Shown here piece after piece: positions 50,934-62,083 of a stretch of 64,000 bases of DNA. The translations under genes and the position numbers were made by a program. The stretch lies in assembly GCF_005796105.1 (NCBI RefSeq), contig NZ_VAUO01000015.1, positions 1-64,000 of the forward strand, written 5' to 3'. The notes under the pieces were generated by a model that was given only the letters and a program-made list of their open reading frames with translations, was not told where the DNA came from and did not search any database. Numbering within the stretch: the stretch's first letter is position 1; each line of letters starts with the position of its first letter. This DNA is from Pseudomonas mosselii (lineage in GTDB: Bacteria; Pseudomonadota; Gammaproteobacteria; Pseudomonadales; Pseudomonadaceae).

Positions 50934-52850
50934 TTAGTGTTGAGCCGCTGGACCGCCGATCGGCGACTCCGGACGATCACCCTCAGAAGCCTGATTGCCA
51001 GAAGTGCCGGCATCATTGTCCCAGTCGCGCGGCTCGCGTGGCGTGCGGCCCGCCATGATGTCGTCGATCTGGTCGGCATCGATGGTTTCGTACTTCATCA
51101 AGGCATCGGCCATCGCGTCGAGCTTGTCACGATTGTCCGTGAGGATCTGCTTGGCGGTGGCGTAGCACTGATCGATGATCGCGCGCACTTCCGAGTCGAT
51201 CAGCTTGGCGGTCTCGCCGGATACACTGGCGTGCTGGCTAGCAGCACTGCGACCGAGGAACACTTCACCCTCTTCCTCTGCGTACATCAGCGGACCGAGT
51301 TTCTCGGACAGGCCCCATTTGGTGACCATGTTCCGGGCAATCTGGCTGGCGCGCATGATGTCGTTGGAAGCACCGGTGGTGACGCCATCGAAGCCCAGGG
51401 TCATTTCTTCGGCGATACGGCCGCCGTACAACGAGCAGATCTGGCTGATCAACGCACGCTTGGAGAGGCTGTAGCGATCTTCCTCGGGCAGGAACATGGT
51501 CACACCCAGGGCGCGACCACGCGGGATGATCGACACCTTGTAGACCGGGTCGTGCTCGGGAACGATGCGACCGACGATGGCATGACCGGCTTCATGGTAA
51601 GCTGTGTTCTGCTTTTCTTTCTCGGACATGACCATGGTCTTGCGCTCGGCGCCCATCATGATCTTGTCCTTGGCCAGCTCGAACTCCTTCATTTCCACCA
51701 GGCGCTTGCTTGCGCGGGCGGCGAACAGCGACGCTTCGTTGACCAGGTTGGCCAGGTCAGCACCGGAGAAGCCAGGCGTACCACGAGCAATCACAGCAGC
51801 GTTGACGTTCTCGCCAATCGGGACCTTACGCATGTGGACCTTGAGGATCTGCTCGCGACCACGGATATCCGGCAGGCCAACCACCACCTGGCGGTCGAAA
51901 CGGCCTGGACGCAACAGCGCTGGGTCGAGCACGTCCGGGCGGTTGGTCGCGGCGATGACGATGATGCCATCGTTCATCTCGAAGCCATCCATTTCGACCA
52001 GCAGCTGGTTGAGGGTCTGCTCGCGCTCGTCGTGACCACCACCCATGCCGGCGCCACGGTGGCGACCAACGGCGTCGATCTCGTCAATGAAGATGATGCA
52101 CGGTGCGTGCTTTTTAGCCTGCTCGAACATGTCGCGCACACGGCTGGCACCGACACCAACGAACATTTCAACGAAGTCGGAGCCGGAAATGGTGAAGAAC
52201 GGCACCTTGGCTTCGCCAGCGATGGCCTTGGCCAGCAGGGTCTTACCGGTACCGGGCGGGCCGACCATCAGCACGCCACGCGGAATACGCCCGCCCAGGC
52301 GCTGGAACTTGCCAGGATCGCGCAGGAACTCGACCAGCTCGCCGACTTCTTCCTTGGCTTCGTCGCAACCGGCAACATCTGCCAGGGTCGTCTTGACCTG
52401 GTCTTCGGAGAGCAGGCGCGCCTTGCTCTTGCCGAAGCTCATCGGGCCACCCTTGCCGCCGGCACCACCCTGCATCTGGCGCATGAAGAACATGAACACG
52501 GCGATAATCACGAGGATCGGGAAGCTTGCCACCAGCAGTTGCGTCCAGATGCTCTGCTGCTCAGGCTGCTTGCCTTCGACGGTAACGTGATTGTCGACCA
52601 GGTCGCCGATCAGGCCGTTGTCGGTGATGGCAGGACGCACGGTCTTGAAGTTGTCACCGTCGGTGCGCTTGCCGGTAATGATGTAGCCGTCGACGGTCAC
52701 GCGCTCGACCTTGCCATCCTTGACCTGCTGGATGAAGTCGGAGTAGTTGAGGGTCTGCGGCTCGTTAGGGCTGGAGAAGTTGTTCATCACCGTCACCAGG
52801 ACGGCGGCGATGATCAACCACAGGATCAGATTCTTTGCCATGTCGTTCAA
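50934..52850 (-). CDS. ftsH: ATP-dependent zinc metalloprotease FtsH
   Basis: 638-residue membrane-bound hexameric AAA+ protease for quality control and LpxC/sigma-32 type turnover. Two membrane segments (about 7-25 and 105-125) flank a periplasmic domain; Walker A GPPGTGKT, Walker B IIFIDEIDAVG, SRH, and zinc motif HEAGH follow. Start: AGAGGG (52858-52863) sits seven bases before TTG 52850, so I use that; ATG 52841 would be 16 bases away. Follows rlmE after about 190 bases, which hold no gene. Confidence 0.95.
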   Translation of the reverse strand: MNDMAKNLILWLIIAAVLVTVMNNFSSPNEPQTLNYSDFIQQVKDGKVERVTVDGYIITGKRTDGDNFKTVRPAITDNGLIGDLVDNHVTVEGKQPEQQSIWTQLLVASFPILVIIAVFMFFMRQMQGGAGGKGGPMSFGKSKARLLSEDQVKTTLADVAGCDEAKEEVGELVEFLRDPGKFQRLGGRIPRGVLMVGPPGTGKTLLAKAIAGEAKVPFFTISGSDFVEMFVGVGASRVRDMFEQAKKHAPCIIFIDEIDAVGRHRGAGMGGGHDEREQTLNQLLVEMDGFEMNDGIIVIAATNRPDVLDPALLRPGRFDRQVVVGLPDIRGREQILKVHMRKVPIGENVNAAVIARGTPGFSGADLANLVNEASLFAARASKRLVEMKEFELAKDKIMMGAERKTMVMSEKEKQNTAYHEAGHAIVGRIVPEHDPVYKVSIIPRGRALGVTMFLPEEDRYSLSKRALISQICSLYGGRIAEEMTLGFDGVTTGASNDIMRASQIARNMVTKWGLSEKLGPLMYAEEEGEVFLGRSAASQHASVSGETAKLIDSEVRAIIDQCYATAKQILTDNRDKLDAMADALMKYETIDADQIDDIMAGRTPREPRDWDNDAGTSGNQASEGDRPESPIGGPAAQH

Positions 52851-53042
52851 TTCGCTACCCTCTGAGGCCGGCGCACGACGCAGCCGTGCCTCGCATGATA
52901 TTCATCGCCCTAACTTACTACATTACCTACGCAGCCGCAGGCACCGTCTGTAACCCTTTGTGAAAGCTAGACTACACGAAGTTCGGACGATCCTGACGCG
53001 GCAGCCGATTGGAAATAACTATCGGGCGCCCCGCAAAACCGC

Positions 53043-53669
53043 TTACACCCCTTTGAAACCGCGGGCCAGCAGGTACTGTTCGCGGGAGCGGTCCCGCGAA
53101 GACGACGGCTTGCGCATCTGCACCTTGTCGAACTTGCCCCGTACCTCCTTGAGGTACACATCGAAACCTTCACCCTGGAAGATCTTGATCAGGAAGTCGC
53201 CACCAGGGCGCAGTACACGGGTTGCCAGGTCGAGCGCGAGCTCGCAAAGGAACATCGCCCGCGGTATGTCCACTGCGGGCGTACCACTCATATTGGGGGC
53301 CATGTCGGAAATCACAAGGTCCACGTGCGAATCGCCCACCGCCTGGAGAATCTGGGCGAGCACTTCGTCCTGGGTAAAATCGCCCTGGATGAAGGTCACG
53401 TCGGCGATTGCGTCCATCTCCAGGATGTCAGAGGCAATCAAACGGCCCTGCCCACCAATCAGACGACTGGTCACCTGGGACCACCCCCCAGGCGCGGCGC
53501 CGAGGTCGATCACGCTCATGCCAGGACGGATCAGCCTGTCCTTTTCCTGGATCTCCAGGAGCTTGTAGCTGGCGCGCGAACGGTAGCCGTCCTTCTGCGC
53601 CTGTTTGACGAAGGGGTCGTTGAAATGCTCGCGCAGCCAGTTTGCGCTGCTTTTGGAACGTTGTACCAC
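53043..53669 (-). CDS. rlmE: 23S rRNA (uridine-2552-2'-O)-methyltransferase
   Basis: 208-residue SAM-dependent methyltransferase (FtsJ/RrmJ) modifying U2552 of the A loop, needed for 50S assembly. SAM motif VIDLGAAPGGWSQV and the K-D-K-E tetrad (K in SRASYKL, D in ISDMAPN, K in FLIKIFQGEG) are present. GTG 53669 has GAGG six bases upstream and gives MVQRSKSSANWL; the longer frame crosses the promoter region shared with yhbY. Partner gene ftsH is downstream. Confidence 0.95.
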   Translation of the reverse strand: MVQRSKSSANWLREHFNDPFVKQAQKDGYRSRASYKLLEIQEKDRLIRPGMSVIDLGAAPGGWSQVTSRLIGGQGRLIASDILEMDAIADVTFIQGDFTQDEVLAQILQAVGDSHVDLVISDMAPNMSGTPAVDIPRAMFLCELALDLATRVLRPGGDFLIKIFQGEGFDVYLKEVRGKFDKVQMRKPSSSRDRSREQYLLARGFKGV

Positions 53670-53771
53670 GGGGCACCTCGATGATATGCGTCGTGATTGA
53701 CTGGGCGGAGCCACAGGCCCTCGGGTAAAATGCCCGTCAATTTTACAGAATCAGACGAAAAGGGTCAGATT

Positions 53772-54080
53772 ATGCCGCTCAACAACGAGCAGAAGAAGCA
53801 ATACAAGTCCATTGGTCATGACCTGAAACCGGTTCTGATCGTCGCGGGCAATGGTTTGAACGAAGGCGTCGTCGCCGAACTGGAACGGGCGCTGGTCGAT
53901 CACGAGCTGATCAAGGTCGAAATCCGTTCCGAAGACCGTGAAGAGCGCGCTGCCGCGATTGCCGAACTGTGCAAGGTCGGCCGCGCCGAGCTGGTGCAGA
54001 CCATCGGCAAGAAAGCGCTGATCTACCGCAAGAACCCACAGCCGAACAAACAGCTGTCCAATATCCACCGTTACAAGTAA
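53772..54080 (+). CDS. yhbY: YhbY, CRM-domain ribosome assembly RNA-binding protein
   Basis: 102-residue single CRM domain that associates with pre-50S particles. Typical motif GHDLKPVLIVAGNGLNEGVV and LIYRKNPQPNKQL. ATG 53772 has AAAAGGG seven bases upstream; the longer frame to 53697 is rejected. Divergent from rlmE, a common arrangement for these two 50S assembly factors. A paired REP element follows. Confidence 0.94.
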   Translation: MPLNNEQKKQYKSIGHDLKPVLIVAGNGLNEGVVAELERALVDHELIKVEIRSEDREERAAAIAELCKVGRAELVQTIGKKALIYRKNPQPNKQLSNIHRYK

Positions 54081-54090
54081 CGGACACGCT

Positions 54091-54190
54091 CCCTGTAGGA
54101 GCGGCCTTGTGCCGCGAGAGGGCCGCCAAGCGGCCCCGGCTGCATCTACTGCAAGGCTGACTTTCGCGGCGCAAGGCCGCTCCTACAAGG
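54091..54190. repeat. Paired REP element (TAGGAGCGGCC type)
   Basis: Arms CCCTGTAGGAGCGGCCTTGT (54091-54110) and GCAAGGCCGCTCCTACAAGG (54171-54190), with GGGCCGCCAAGCGGCCC inside. It lies between convergent yhbY and the DUF4149 gene. Confidence 0.85.
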
Positions 54191-54207
54191 GTCGCGTCAA
54201 GTCTGGA

Positions 54208-54618
54208 CTAGCGCCGCGCCCTGACCGGGACCGGCTGGGCCACCAGCACGATGCCGGAGAAGCCCAACACCAGGAAGCAGAACATCTGCCAACGCTCCCC
54301 TACGGAAATCCCGTAGCGCAGCGTGTAGTACCCGACACAGGCACCAAAGCCAAGCAACAGCATCTGGCCGCGAAATTGCCGCCACCAGGCCGTCAGGCCA
54401 TCGACCCTCGCCAATACCGCCAGCTGAGTCAATAGCCCGAGCATCGCCACGCCGATCAACCAGCGGTCGATCTGCGCGGCCACGTCATGCACCAGCAACG
54501 GTGCAAGACCACTGACTTTCAGCGCCGGCACCAGCCCCACGTGGAACACCCAAAGGCCGCCGACCCAGAACACCTGGGCCAGCTGCCAGAGGATACCCTC
54601 GAGCGAAGGCGCCCGCAG
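54208..54618 (-). CDS. DUF4149 membrane protein
   Basis: 136-residue membrane protein with four hydrophobic segments and the motif WQLAQVFWVGGLWVFHVGLVPAL typical of DUF4149 (TMEM205-like). Its role is unknown. It lies just after greA, as in other pseudomonads. No ATG, GTG or TTG is in frame between the greA stop and the first membrane segment; the best start is CTG 54618 (gives LRAPSLEG, read as Met), eight bases after the greA stop. An ATG at 54780 is inside greA and would add an unlikely basic tail. Confidence 0.75.
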   Translation of the reverse strand: MRAPSLEGILWQLAQVFWVGGLWVFHVGLVPALKVSGLAPLLVHDVAAQIDRWLIGVAMLGLLTQLAVLARVDGLTAWWRQFRGQMLLLGFGACVGYYTLRYGISVGERWQMFCFLVLGFSGIVLVAQPVPVRARR

Positions 54619-54625
54619 GCGTCGG

Positions 54626-55104
54626 TCAGATGTGCTTGACTTCGACAATCTCGTACTCGACCGTGCCGCTTGGCGTCTTGACGACAACGGTATCGCCCTC
54701 TTCCTTGCCAATGATGGCGCGTGCGATTGGCGCACTGGCCGAGAGCTTGCCTTTCTTGATGTCAGCCTCGTCCTCGCCAACGATCTGGTAGGTCACCTGC
54801 TCGCCCGTCTCGGTGTTTTCCAGGTCCACGGTGGTCCCGAAAATCACTTTGCCGGTGTGCGCGATGGTGGTGACGTCGATCACCACCGAGTTCTGCAGAC
54901 GGCCTTCGATATCGCGGATACGCGCCTCGACCATGCCCTGCTCCTCACGGGCGGCATGGTACTCGGCGTTTTCCTTGAGATCGCCCAGCTCGCGGGCTTC
55001 ACCAATCGCCTGGCTCAGGCGCGGGCGTTCGGTCTTGCTCAGGAACAGATGCTCTTCTTCCAGGGCGCGCGCGCCCTGGACGGTCATCGGGTACTTGGTA
55101 ATGC

Positions 55105-55108
<4 letters not shown>
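54626..55108 (-). CDS. greA: Transcription elongation factor GreA
   Basis: 160-residue factor that rescues backtracked RNA polymerase by stimulating transcript cleavage. N-terminal coiled coil (about 10-75) with the acidic tip in GDLKENAEYHAAREEQG; C-terminal globular domain ends IVEVKHI. The segment EEEHLFLSKTERPRL differs from the more usual EEELAHLTKVVRPKL, a minor variation. Its ATG overlaps the carB stop by four bases (ATGA). Confidence 0.96.
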
Positions 55109-58326
<3,218 letters not shown>

Positions 58327-58432
58327 GGTTGTCACTCAAATCCGCGGGTCAGTCGGCAAGCCGTCTTGAACAATCTGGGTCAGGCGCTTCCGGGCGCGGC
58401 GTGGGCCGCCCCGGGGCCTTGATGCAGGATGC

Positions 58433-59569
58433 TCAGCGGCGCTTGGCCATGGCATCGATGAAACGATCGAACAGTGGCGCGACGTCGGTCGGGCCTGGGC
58501 TCGCTTCAGGGTGGCCCTGGAAGCTGAACGCGCTCTTGTCGGTACGCTCGATACCCTGCAGGGTGCCGTCGAACAGCGACTTGTGGATGGCGCGGACATT
58601 GCCCGGCAGGGTGGCTTCGTCGACAGCGAAACCGTGGTTCTGGCTGGTGATCATGACCACGCCGGTGTCCAGGTCCTGGACCGGGTGGTTAGCACCGTGG
58701 TGGCCGTGACCCATTTTCATGGTCTTGGCGCCGGAGGCCAGGGCCAACAGCTGGTGACCCAGGCAGATACCGAAGACCGGAATGTCGGTCTCGAGCACGT
58801 CCTTGATCGCCTGGATCGCGTAGTCGCACGGCTCGGGGTCACCAGGGCCGTTGGACAGGAACACGCCGTCCGGATTCAGCGCCAGCACTTCGCTGGCTGG
58901 CGTCTGAGCCGGCACCACGGTCACGCGGCAGCCACGGGCAACCAGCATGCGCAGGATGTTCAGCTTGACGCCGTAGTCGTAGGCAACGACGTGGTATGGC
59001 AGATCGGCAGCGTCGATGGTCGGGTGGCTGTCGGTTTTCAGCTCCCACACGCTGGAGCGCCACTCGTAGCGCTCCTTGGTGGAGACGACCTTGGCCAGGT
59101 CCATGCCCTTGAGGCCCGGGAAGGCGCGCGCAGCGGCGATGGCGGCTTCTTCGGTGATGTCGTCACCGGCCAGGATGCAGCCGTTCTGAGCGCCCTTCTC
59201 ACGCAGGATACGGGTCAGGCGACGCGTATCGATGCCCGCGATGGCAACCACGTTATTGGCCTTCAGGTACTCCGGCAGCGACTGGGTGTTACGCCAGTTG
59301 CTGGCCAGCAGCGGCAGGTCACGAATGACCAGGCCGGCGGACCAGACACGGTTCGACTCGGCGTCTTCCGGCGTGGTGCCGGTGTTGCCGATGTGCGGGT
59401 AGGTCAGGGTGACGATCTGCTGCGAATAGGAAGGGTCTGTAAGGATTTCCTGGTAGCCGGTCATAGCGGTGTTGAATACCACCTCACCAACGGTCTGACC
59501 GTCGGCACCGATGGCTTCACCGCGGAAAATACTGCCGTCGGCAAGGGCGAGTATGGCTGGCTTTGTCAA
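58433..59569 (-). CDS. carA: Carbamoyl-phosphate synthase small (glutamine amidotransferase) subunit
   Basis: 378-residue subunit that hydrolyses glutamine and channels ammonia to CarB. The class I amidotransferase triad is present: Cys in GICLGHQ, His and Glu in HPEASPGP. The start is TTG 59569: GGGAGG (59575-59580) lies five bases before it and it gives MTKPAILALADGS, the family N-terminus. The ATG at 59593 would place the SD inside the coding frame. Preceded by an intrinsic terminator only about 45 bases upstream, which suggests attenuation. Confidence 0.96.
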   Translation of the reverse strand: MTKPAILALADGSIFRGEAIGADGQTVGEVVFNTAMTGYQEILTDPSYSQQIVTLTYPHIGNTGTTPEDAESNRVWSAGLVIRDLPLLASNWRNTQSLPEYLKANNVVAIAGIDTRRLTRILREKGAQNGCILAGDDITEEAAIAAARAFPGLKGMDLAKVVSTKERYEWRSSVWELKTDSHPTIDAADLPYHVVAYDYGVKLNILRMLVARGCRVTVVPAQTPASEVLALNPDGVFLSNGPGDPEPCDYAIQAIKDVLETDIPVFGICLGHQLLALASGAKTMKMGHGHHGANHPVQDLDTGVVMITSQNHGFAVDEATLPGNVRAIHKSLFDGTLQGIERTDKSAFSFQGHPEASPGPTDVAPLFDRFIDAMAKRR

Positions 59570-59614
59570 GAAGACCTCCCGTAAATCAAGCATGAAAGGG
59601 CGATCGCAGGTTGC

Positions 59615-59653
59615 AAAAAAGCGGAGTGACGTATGGACACGTCACCCCGCTTT
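59615..59653 (-). terminator. Intrinsic terminator just upstream of carA, probable attenuator
   Basis: 15-bp stem AAAGCGGGGTGACGT / ACGTCACTCCGCTTT on the minus strand, fully paired apart from one G-U, loop GTCCAT, then a U run (A run 59615-59620 on plus). The plus strand has an A-C mismatch instead, so it is built for leftward transcription. It is 280 bases past dapB but only 45 before carA, a position fitting an attenuator rather than a dapB terminator. Confidence 0.75.
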
Positions 59654-59708
59654 CATGTGCTGAATTCAATTCGCTGCGCGCTTTTAGTGGACACACTAAA
59701 GCTGTAGC

Positions 59709-59759
59709 TTACAGAAAAGTGCCTTTTGGGTCTACCGCATATGTGTCTCTAAAACACAT
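59709..59759 (-). CDS. Possible carA leader peptide
   Basis: A 16-codon frame MCFRDTYAVDPKGTFL with stop TAA at 59711-59709, ending about 56 bases before the attenuator stem. A second hairpin TTTAGT / ACTAAA lies between. No clear Shine-Dalgarno sequence precedes the ATG, which lowers confidence. I recall a leader-peptide attenuation model for Pseudomonas carAB, but the peptide sequence here is read from the DNA, not matched to a known one. Confidence 0.4.
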   Translation of the reverse strand: MCFRDTYAVDPKGTFL

Positions 59760-59784
59760 GAATGCGACAGGCCTGCGCGACATG

Positions 59785-59911
59785 CCCCTGTAGGAGCGGC
59801 CAGCCTTGTGTCGCGAAAGGGCTGCGAAGCAGCCCCGGCAATCTTGCGTGATGCGCAAATCCTGGGACCGCTACGCGCTCCCTTCGCGGCACAAGGCCGC
59901 TCCTACAGGGG
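59785..59911. repeat. Paired REP element (TAGGAGCGGCC type)
   Basis: Arms CCCCTGTAGGAGCGGCCAGC (59785-59804) and CACAAGGCCGCTCCTACAGG (to about 59909), with GGGCTGCGAAGCAGCCC inside. It is between dapB and the carA leader and is about 18 bases from the dapB stop. Confidence 0.85.
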
Positions 59912-59929
59912 CTGCGCAGCAAGGCGGCA

Positions 59930-60736
59930 TCAGTGCAGCTCAAGCACATCCTGCATGTCATACAGCGCAGGCTCACGCCCCTCCAGCCACAGCGCAGCAC
60001 GCACCGCACCCTTGGCGAAGGTCATGCGGCTGGAAGCCTTATGGGTGATCTCCACGCGCTCGCCTTCGGCAGCGAACAGCACGGTATGATCACCCACAAC
60101 GTCGCCCGCCCGCACCGTAGCGAAGCCGATGGTCTGCCGTTCACGAGCACCCGTCTGCCCCTCACGACCATAGACCGCCACTTCACGCAGGTCACGCCCC
60201 AGCGCCTGGGCCACCACTTCCCCCATGCGCAGGGCCGTGCCCGATGGCGCATCGACCTTGTGCCGGTGATGCGCTTCGAGAATCTCGATGTCCACCTCAT
60301 CACCCAGCACACGGGCAGCGGTATCCAGCAGCTTCAGGCACAGGTTGACGCCCACGCTGAAGTTGGCCGCGAAGACGATCGGGATCTCCTTGCCCGCCTC
60401 CACCAGCAACTGCTTCTCTTCGGCACTGAAACCGGTGGTACCGATGACCATCGCCTTGCCAGCCTTGCGGCAGAACGCGAGGTTTTTCAGGGTGACCGAC
60501 GGGTGCGTGAAATCGATCAGCACGTCGAATTCCTCGACCACCTTGGCCAGATCATCGACAATCGGCACGCCGATTCGCCCAAGACCTGCCAGCTCACCGG
60601 CGTCAGCACCTACCAGGGTGCTGTCGGGGCGATGAATGGCGGCGGTCAGGCCGGCCTTCGGCGCCTGCTGCTGAACCGCCTCGATCAGCACCTTGCCCAT
60701 GCGCCCGGCGGCGCCCATCACTGCAATACGTCGCAT
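59930..60736 (-). CDS. dapB: 4-hydroxy-tetrahydrodipicolinate reductase
   Basis: 268-residue NAD(P)H-dependent enzyme of the lysine/diaminopimelate pathway. Nucleotide motif VMGAAGRMGKVL (about 5-16), catalytic HHRHKVDAPSGTA (about 155-167). Starts 13 bases after dnaJ, so it is probably in the dnaK-dnaJ-dapB transcript. 59594-59929 contains no protein gene apart from the possible carA leader; it holds a REP pair and the carA control region. Confidence 0.96.
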   Translation of the reverse strand: MRRIAVMGAAGRMGKVLIEAVQQQAPKAGLTAAIHRPDSTLVGADAGELAGLGRIGVPIVDDLAKVVEEFDVLIDFTHPSVTLKNLAFCRKAGKAMVIGTTGFSAEEKQLLVEAGKEIPIVFAANFSVGVNLCLKLLDTAARVLGDEVDIEILEAHHRHKVDAPSGTALRMGEVVAQALGRDLREVAVYGREGQTGARERQTIGFATVRAGDVVGDHTVLFAAEGERVEITHKASSRMTFAKGAVRAALWLEGREPALYDMQDVLELH

Positions 60737-60749
60737 AGCCTGTTCCTTG

Positions 60750-61874
60750 TCAAAGATCGCCGAAGAAGCGCTTCACGCCTTCGAACCAGCCACTGGCCTT
60801 GGGCGAGTGGGAACTGTCGCCATCCAGCGAATCGCGCAGCTCTTCGAGCAACTCGCGCTGGCGACGGCTGAGGTTGACCGGCGTTTCGACCGCAACGCGG
60901 CACAGCAGGTCGCCTGCACCGCCGCCACGCACCGGCGCCACACCCTTGCCGCGCAGACGGAACTGCTTGCCGGTCTGGGTGCCTTCGGGAATTTTCAGTT
61001 TCACGCGGCCATCGAGCGTCGGTACTTCCAACTCGCCACCCAAGGCTGCGTCGGTGTAGCTAATCGGCACTTCACAGTACAGGTGCTTGCCGTCGCGCTG
61101 GAAGATCGCGTGCTCACGCACACTGATGACCACGTACAAGTCGCCGGTCGGGCCACCCTGGGCACCCGCCTCGCCTTCACCGGACAAGCGAATGCGGTCG
61201 CCAGTATCGACACCCGCTGGCACCTTGACCGAGAGGGTCTTGTATTCCTCGACACGACCTTCACCGTGGCACGACGTGCACGGGTCGGTGATGATCTTGC
61301 CCTGGCCATGGCAGCGCGGGCAGGTCTGTTGCACCGAGAAGAAGCCTTGCTGCATGCGCACCTGGCCGATACCGCCACAGGTCGGGCACGTGGAAGGCGT
61401 GGAGCCTTTCTTGGCGCCGGAGCCATCGCACGGCTTGCAGTTGACCAGCGTAGGTACGCGGATGCTGACCGTCGTACCGCGCACAGCCTCTTCGAGGTTC
61501 AGCTCAAGGGTGTAGCGCAGGTCGCTGCCACGCTGGGCACCACCGCGCGAACCACCGCGACCACCACCGAAGAAATCGCTGAACACATCACCGAAAATAT
61601 CGGAGAAGTTGGCACCGCCGAAGCCAGCACCGCCGCCACCCATACTTGGGTCGACACCGGCGTGACCGTATTGGTCGTAAGCGGAGCGCTTGCCCGCGTC
61701 AGACAGCACTTCGTAGGCCTCGTTGGCCTCCTTGAACTTGTCTTCGGACTCTTTATCGCCCGGGTTGCGGTCCGGGTGGTACTTCATCGCCAGACGGCGG
61801 TAGGCCTTCTTGAGGTCGCCCTCGCTGGCGCCGCGCTCGACACCCAGCACCTCATAAAAATCACGTTTGGACAT
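60750..61874 (-). CDS. dnaJ: Chaperone DnaJ
   Basis: 374-residue type I Hsp40 that stimulates DnaK ATPase. J domain (1-70) with HPD at 33-35, Gly/Phe-rich segment (about 75-112), four CxxCxGxG zinc repeats (CKPCDGSG, CPTCGGIG, CPRCHGQG, CTSCHGEG; about 145-210), and the C-terminal substrate domains. 209 bases after dnaK, containing an inverted repeat. Confidence 0.97.
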   Translation of the reverse strand: MSKRDFYEVLGVERGASEGDLKKAYRRLAMKYHPDRNPGDKESEDKFKEANEAYEVLSDAGKRSAYDQYGHAGVDPSMGGGGAGFGGANFSDIFGDVFSDFFGGGRGGSRGGAQRGSDLRYTLELNLEEAVRGTTVSIRVPTLVNCKPCDGSGAKKGSTPSTCPTCGGIGQVRMQQGFFSVQQTCPRCHGQGKIITDPCTSCHGEGRVEEYKTLSVKVPAGVDTGDRIRLSGEGEAGAQGGPTGDLYVVISVREHAIFQRDGKHLYCEVPISYTDAALGGELEVPTLDGRVKLKIPEGTQTGKQFRLRGKGVAPVRGGGAGDLLCRVAVETPVNLSRRQRELLEELRDSLDGDSSHSPKASGWFEGVKRFFGDL

Positions 61875-62003
61875 AGGTCATTTGCACTCTTGGGGTGTTT
61901 GGCACCGGCGCGCAGCTGTCGCGCCGTGCCGCCAACACCTGCCGCCATACGCGAATGCGCCCAGACAGATGCTGTAAAAATTCTCGTGTTCCAGACACGC
62001 CAA

Positions 62004-62023
62004 CGCGGGAGCAAGCCCCCGCG
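62004..62023. repeat. GC-rich hairpin in the dnaK-dnaJ gap
   Basis: CGCGGG (62004-62009) and CCCGCG (62018-62023) with AGCAAGCC between; on minus it reads CGCGGGGGCTTGCTCCCGCG, like the REP stems common in fluorescent pseudomonads. May modulate the dnaK:dnaJ mRNA ratio. The rest of 61875-62083 has no gene. Confidence 0.5.
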
Positions 62024-62083
62024 CGGCGACATCCTACCAGTTCAGCGGCAAATGCCACTGAACTGGCCGACAACAGGCAGGGA

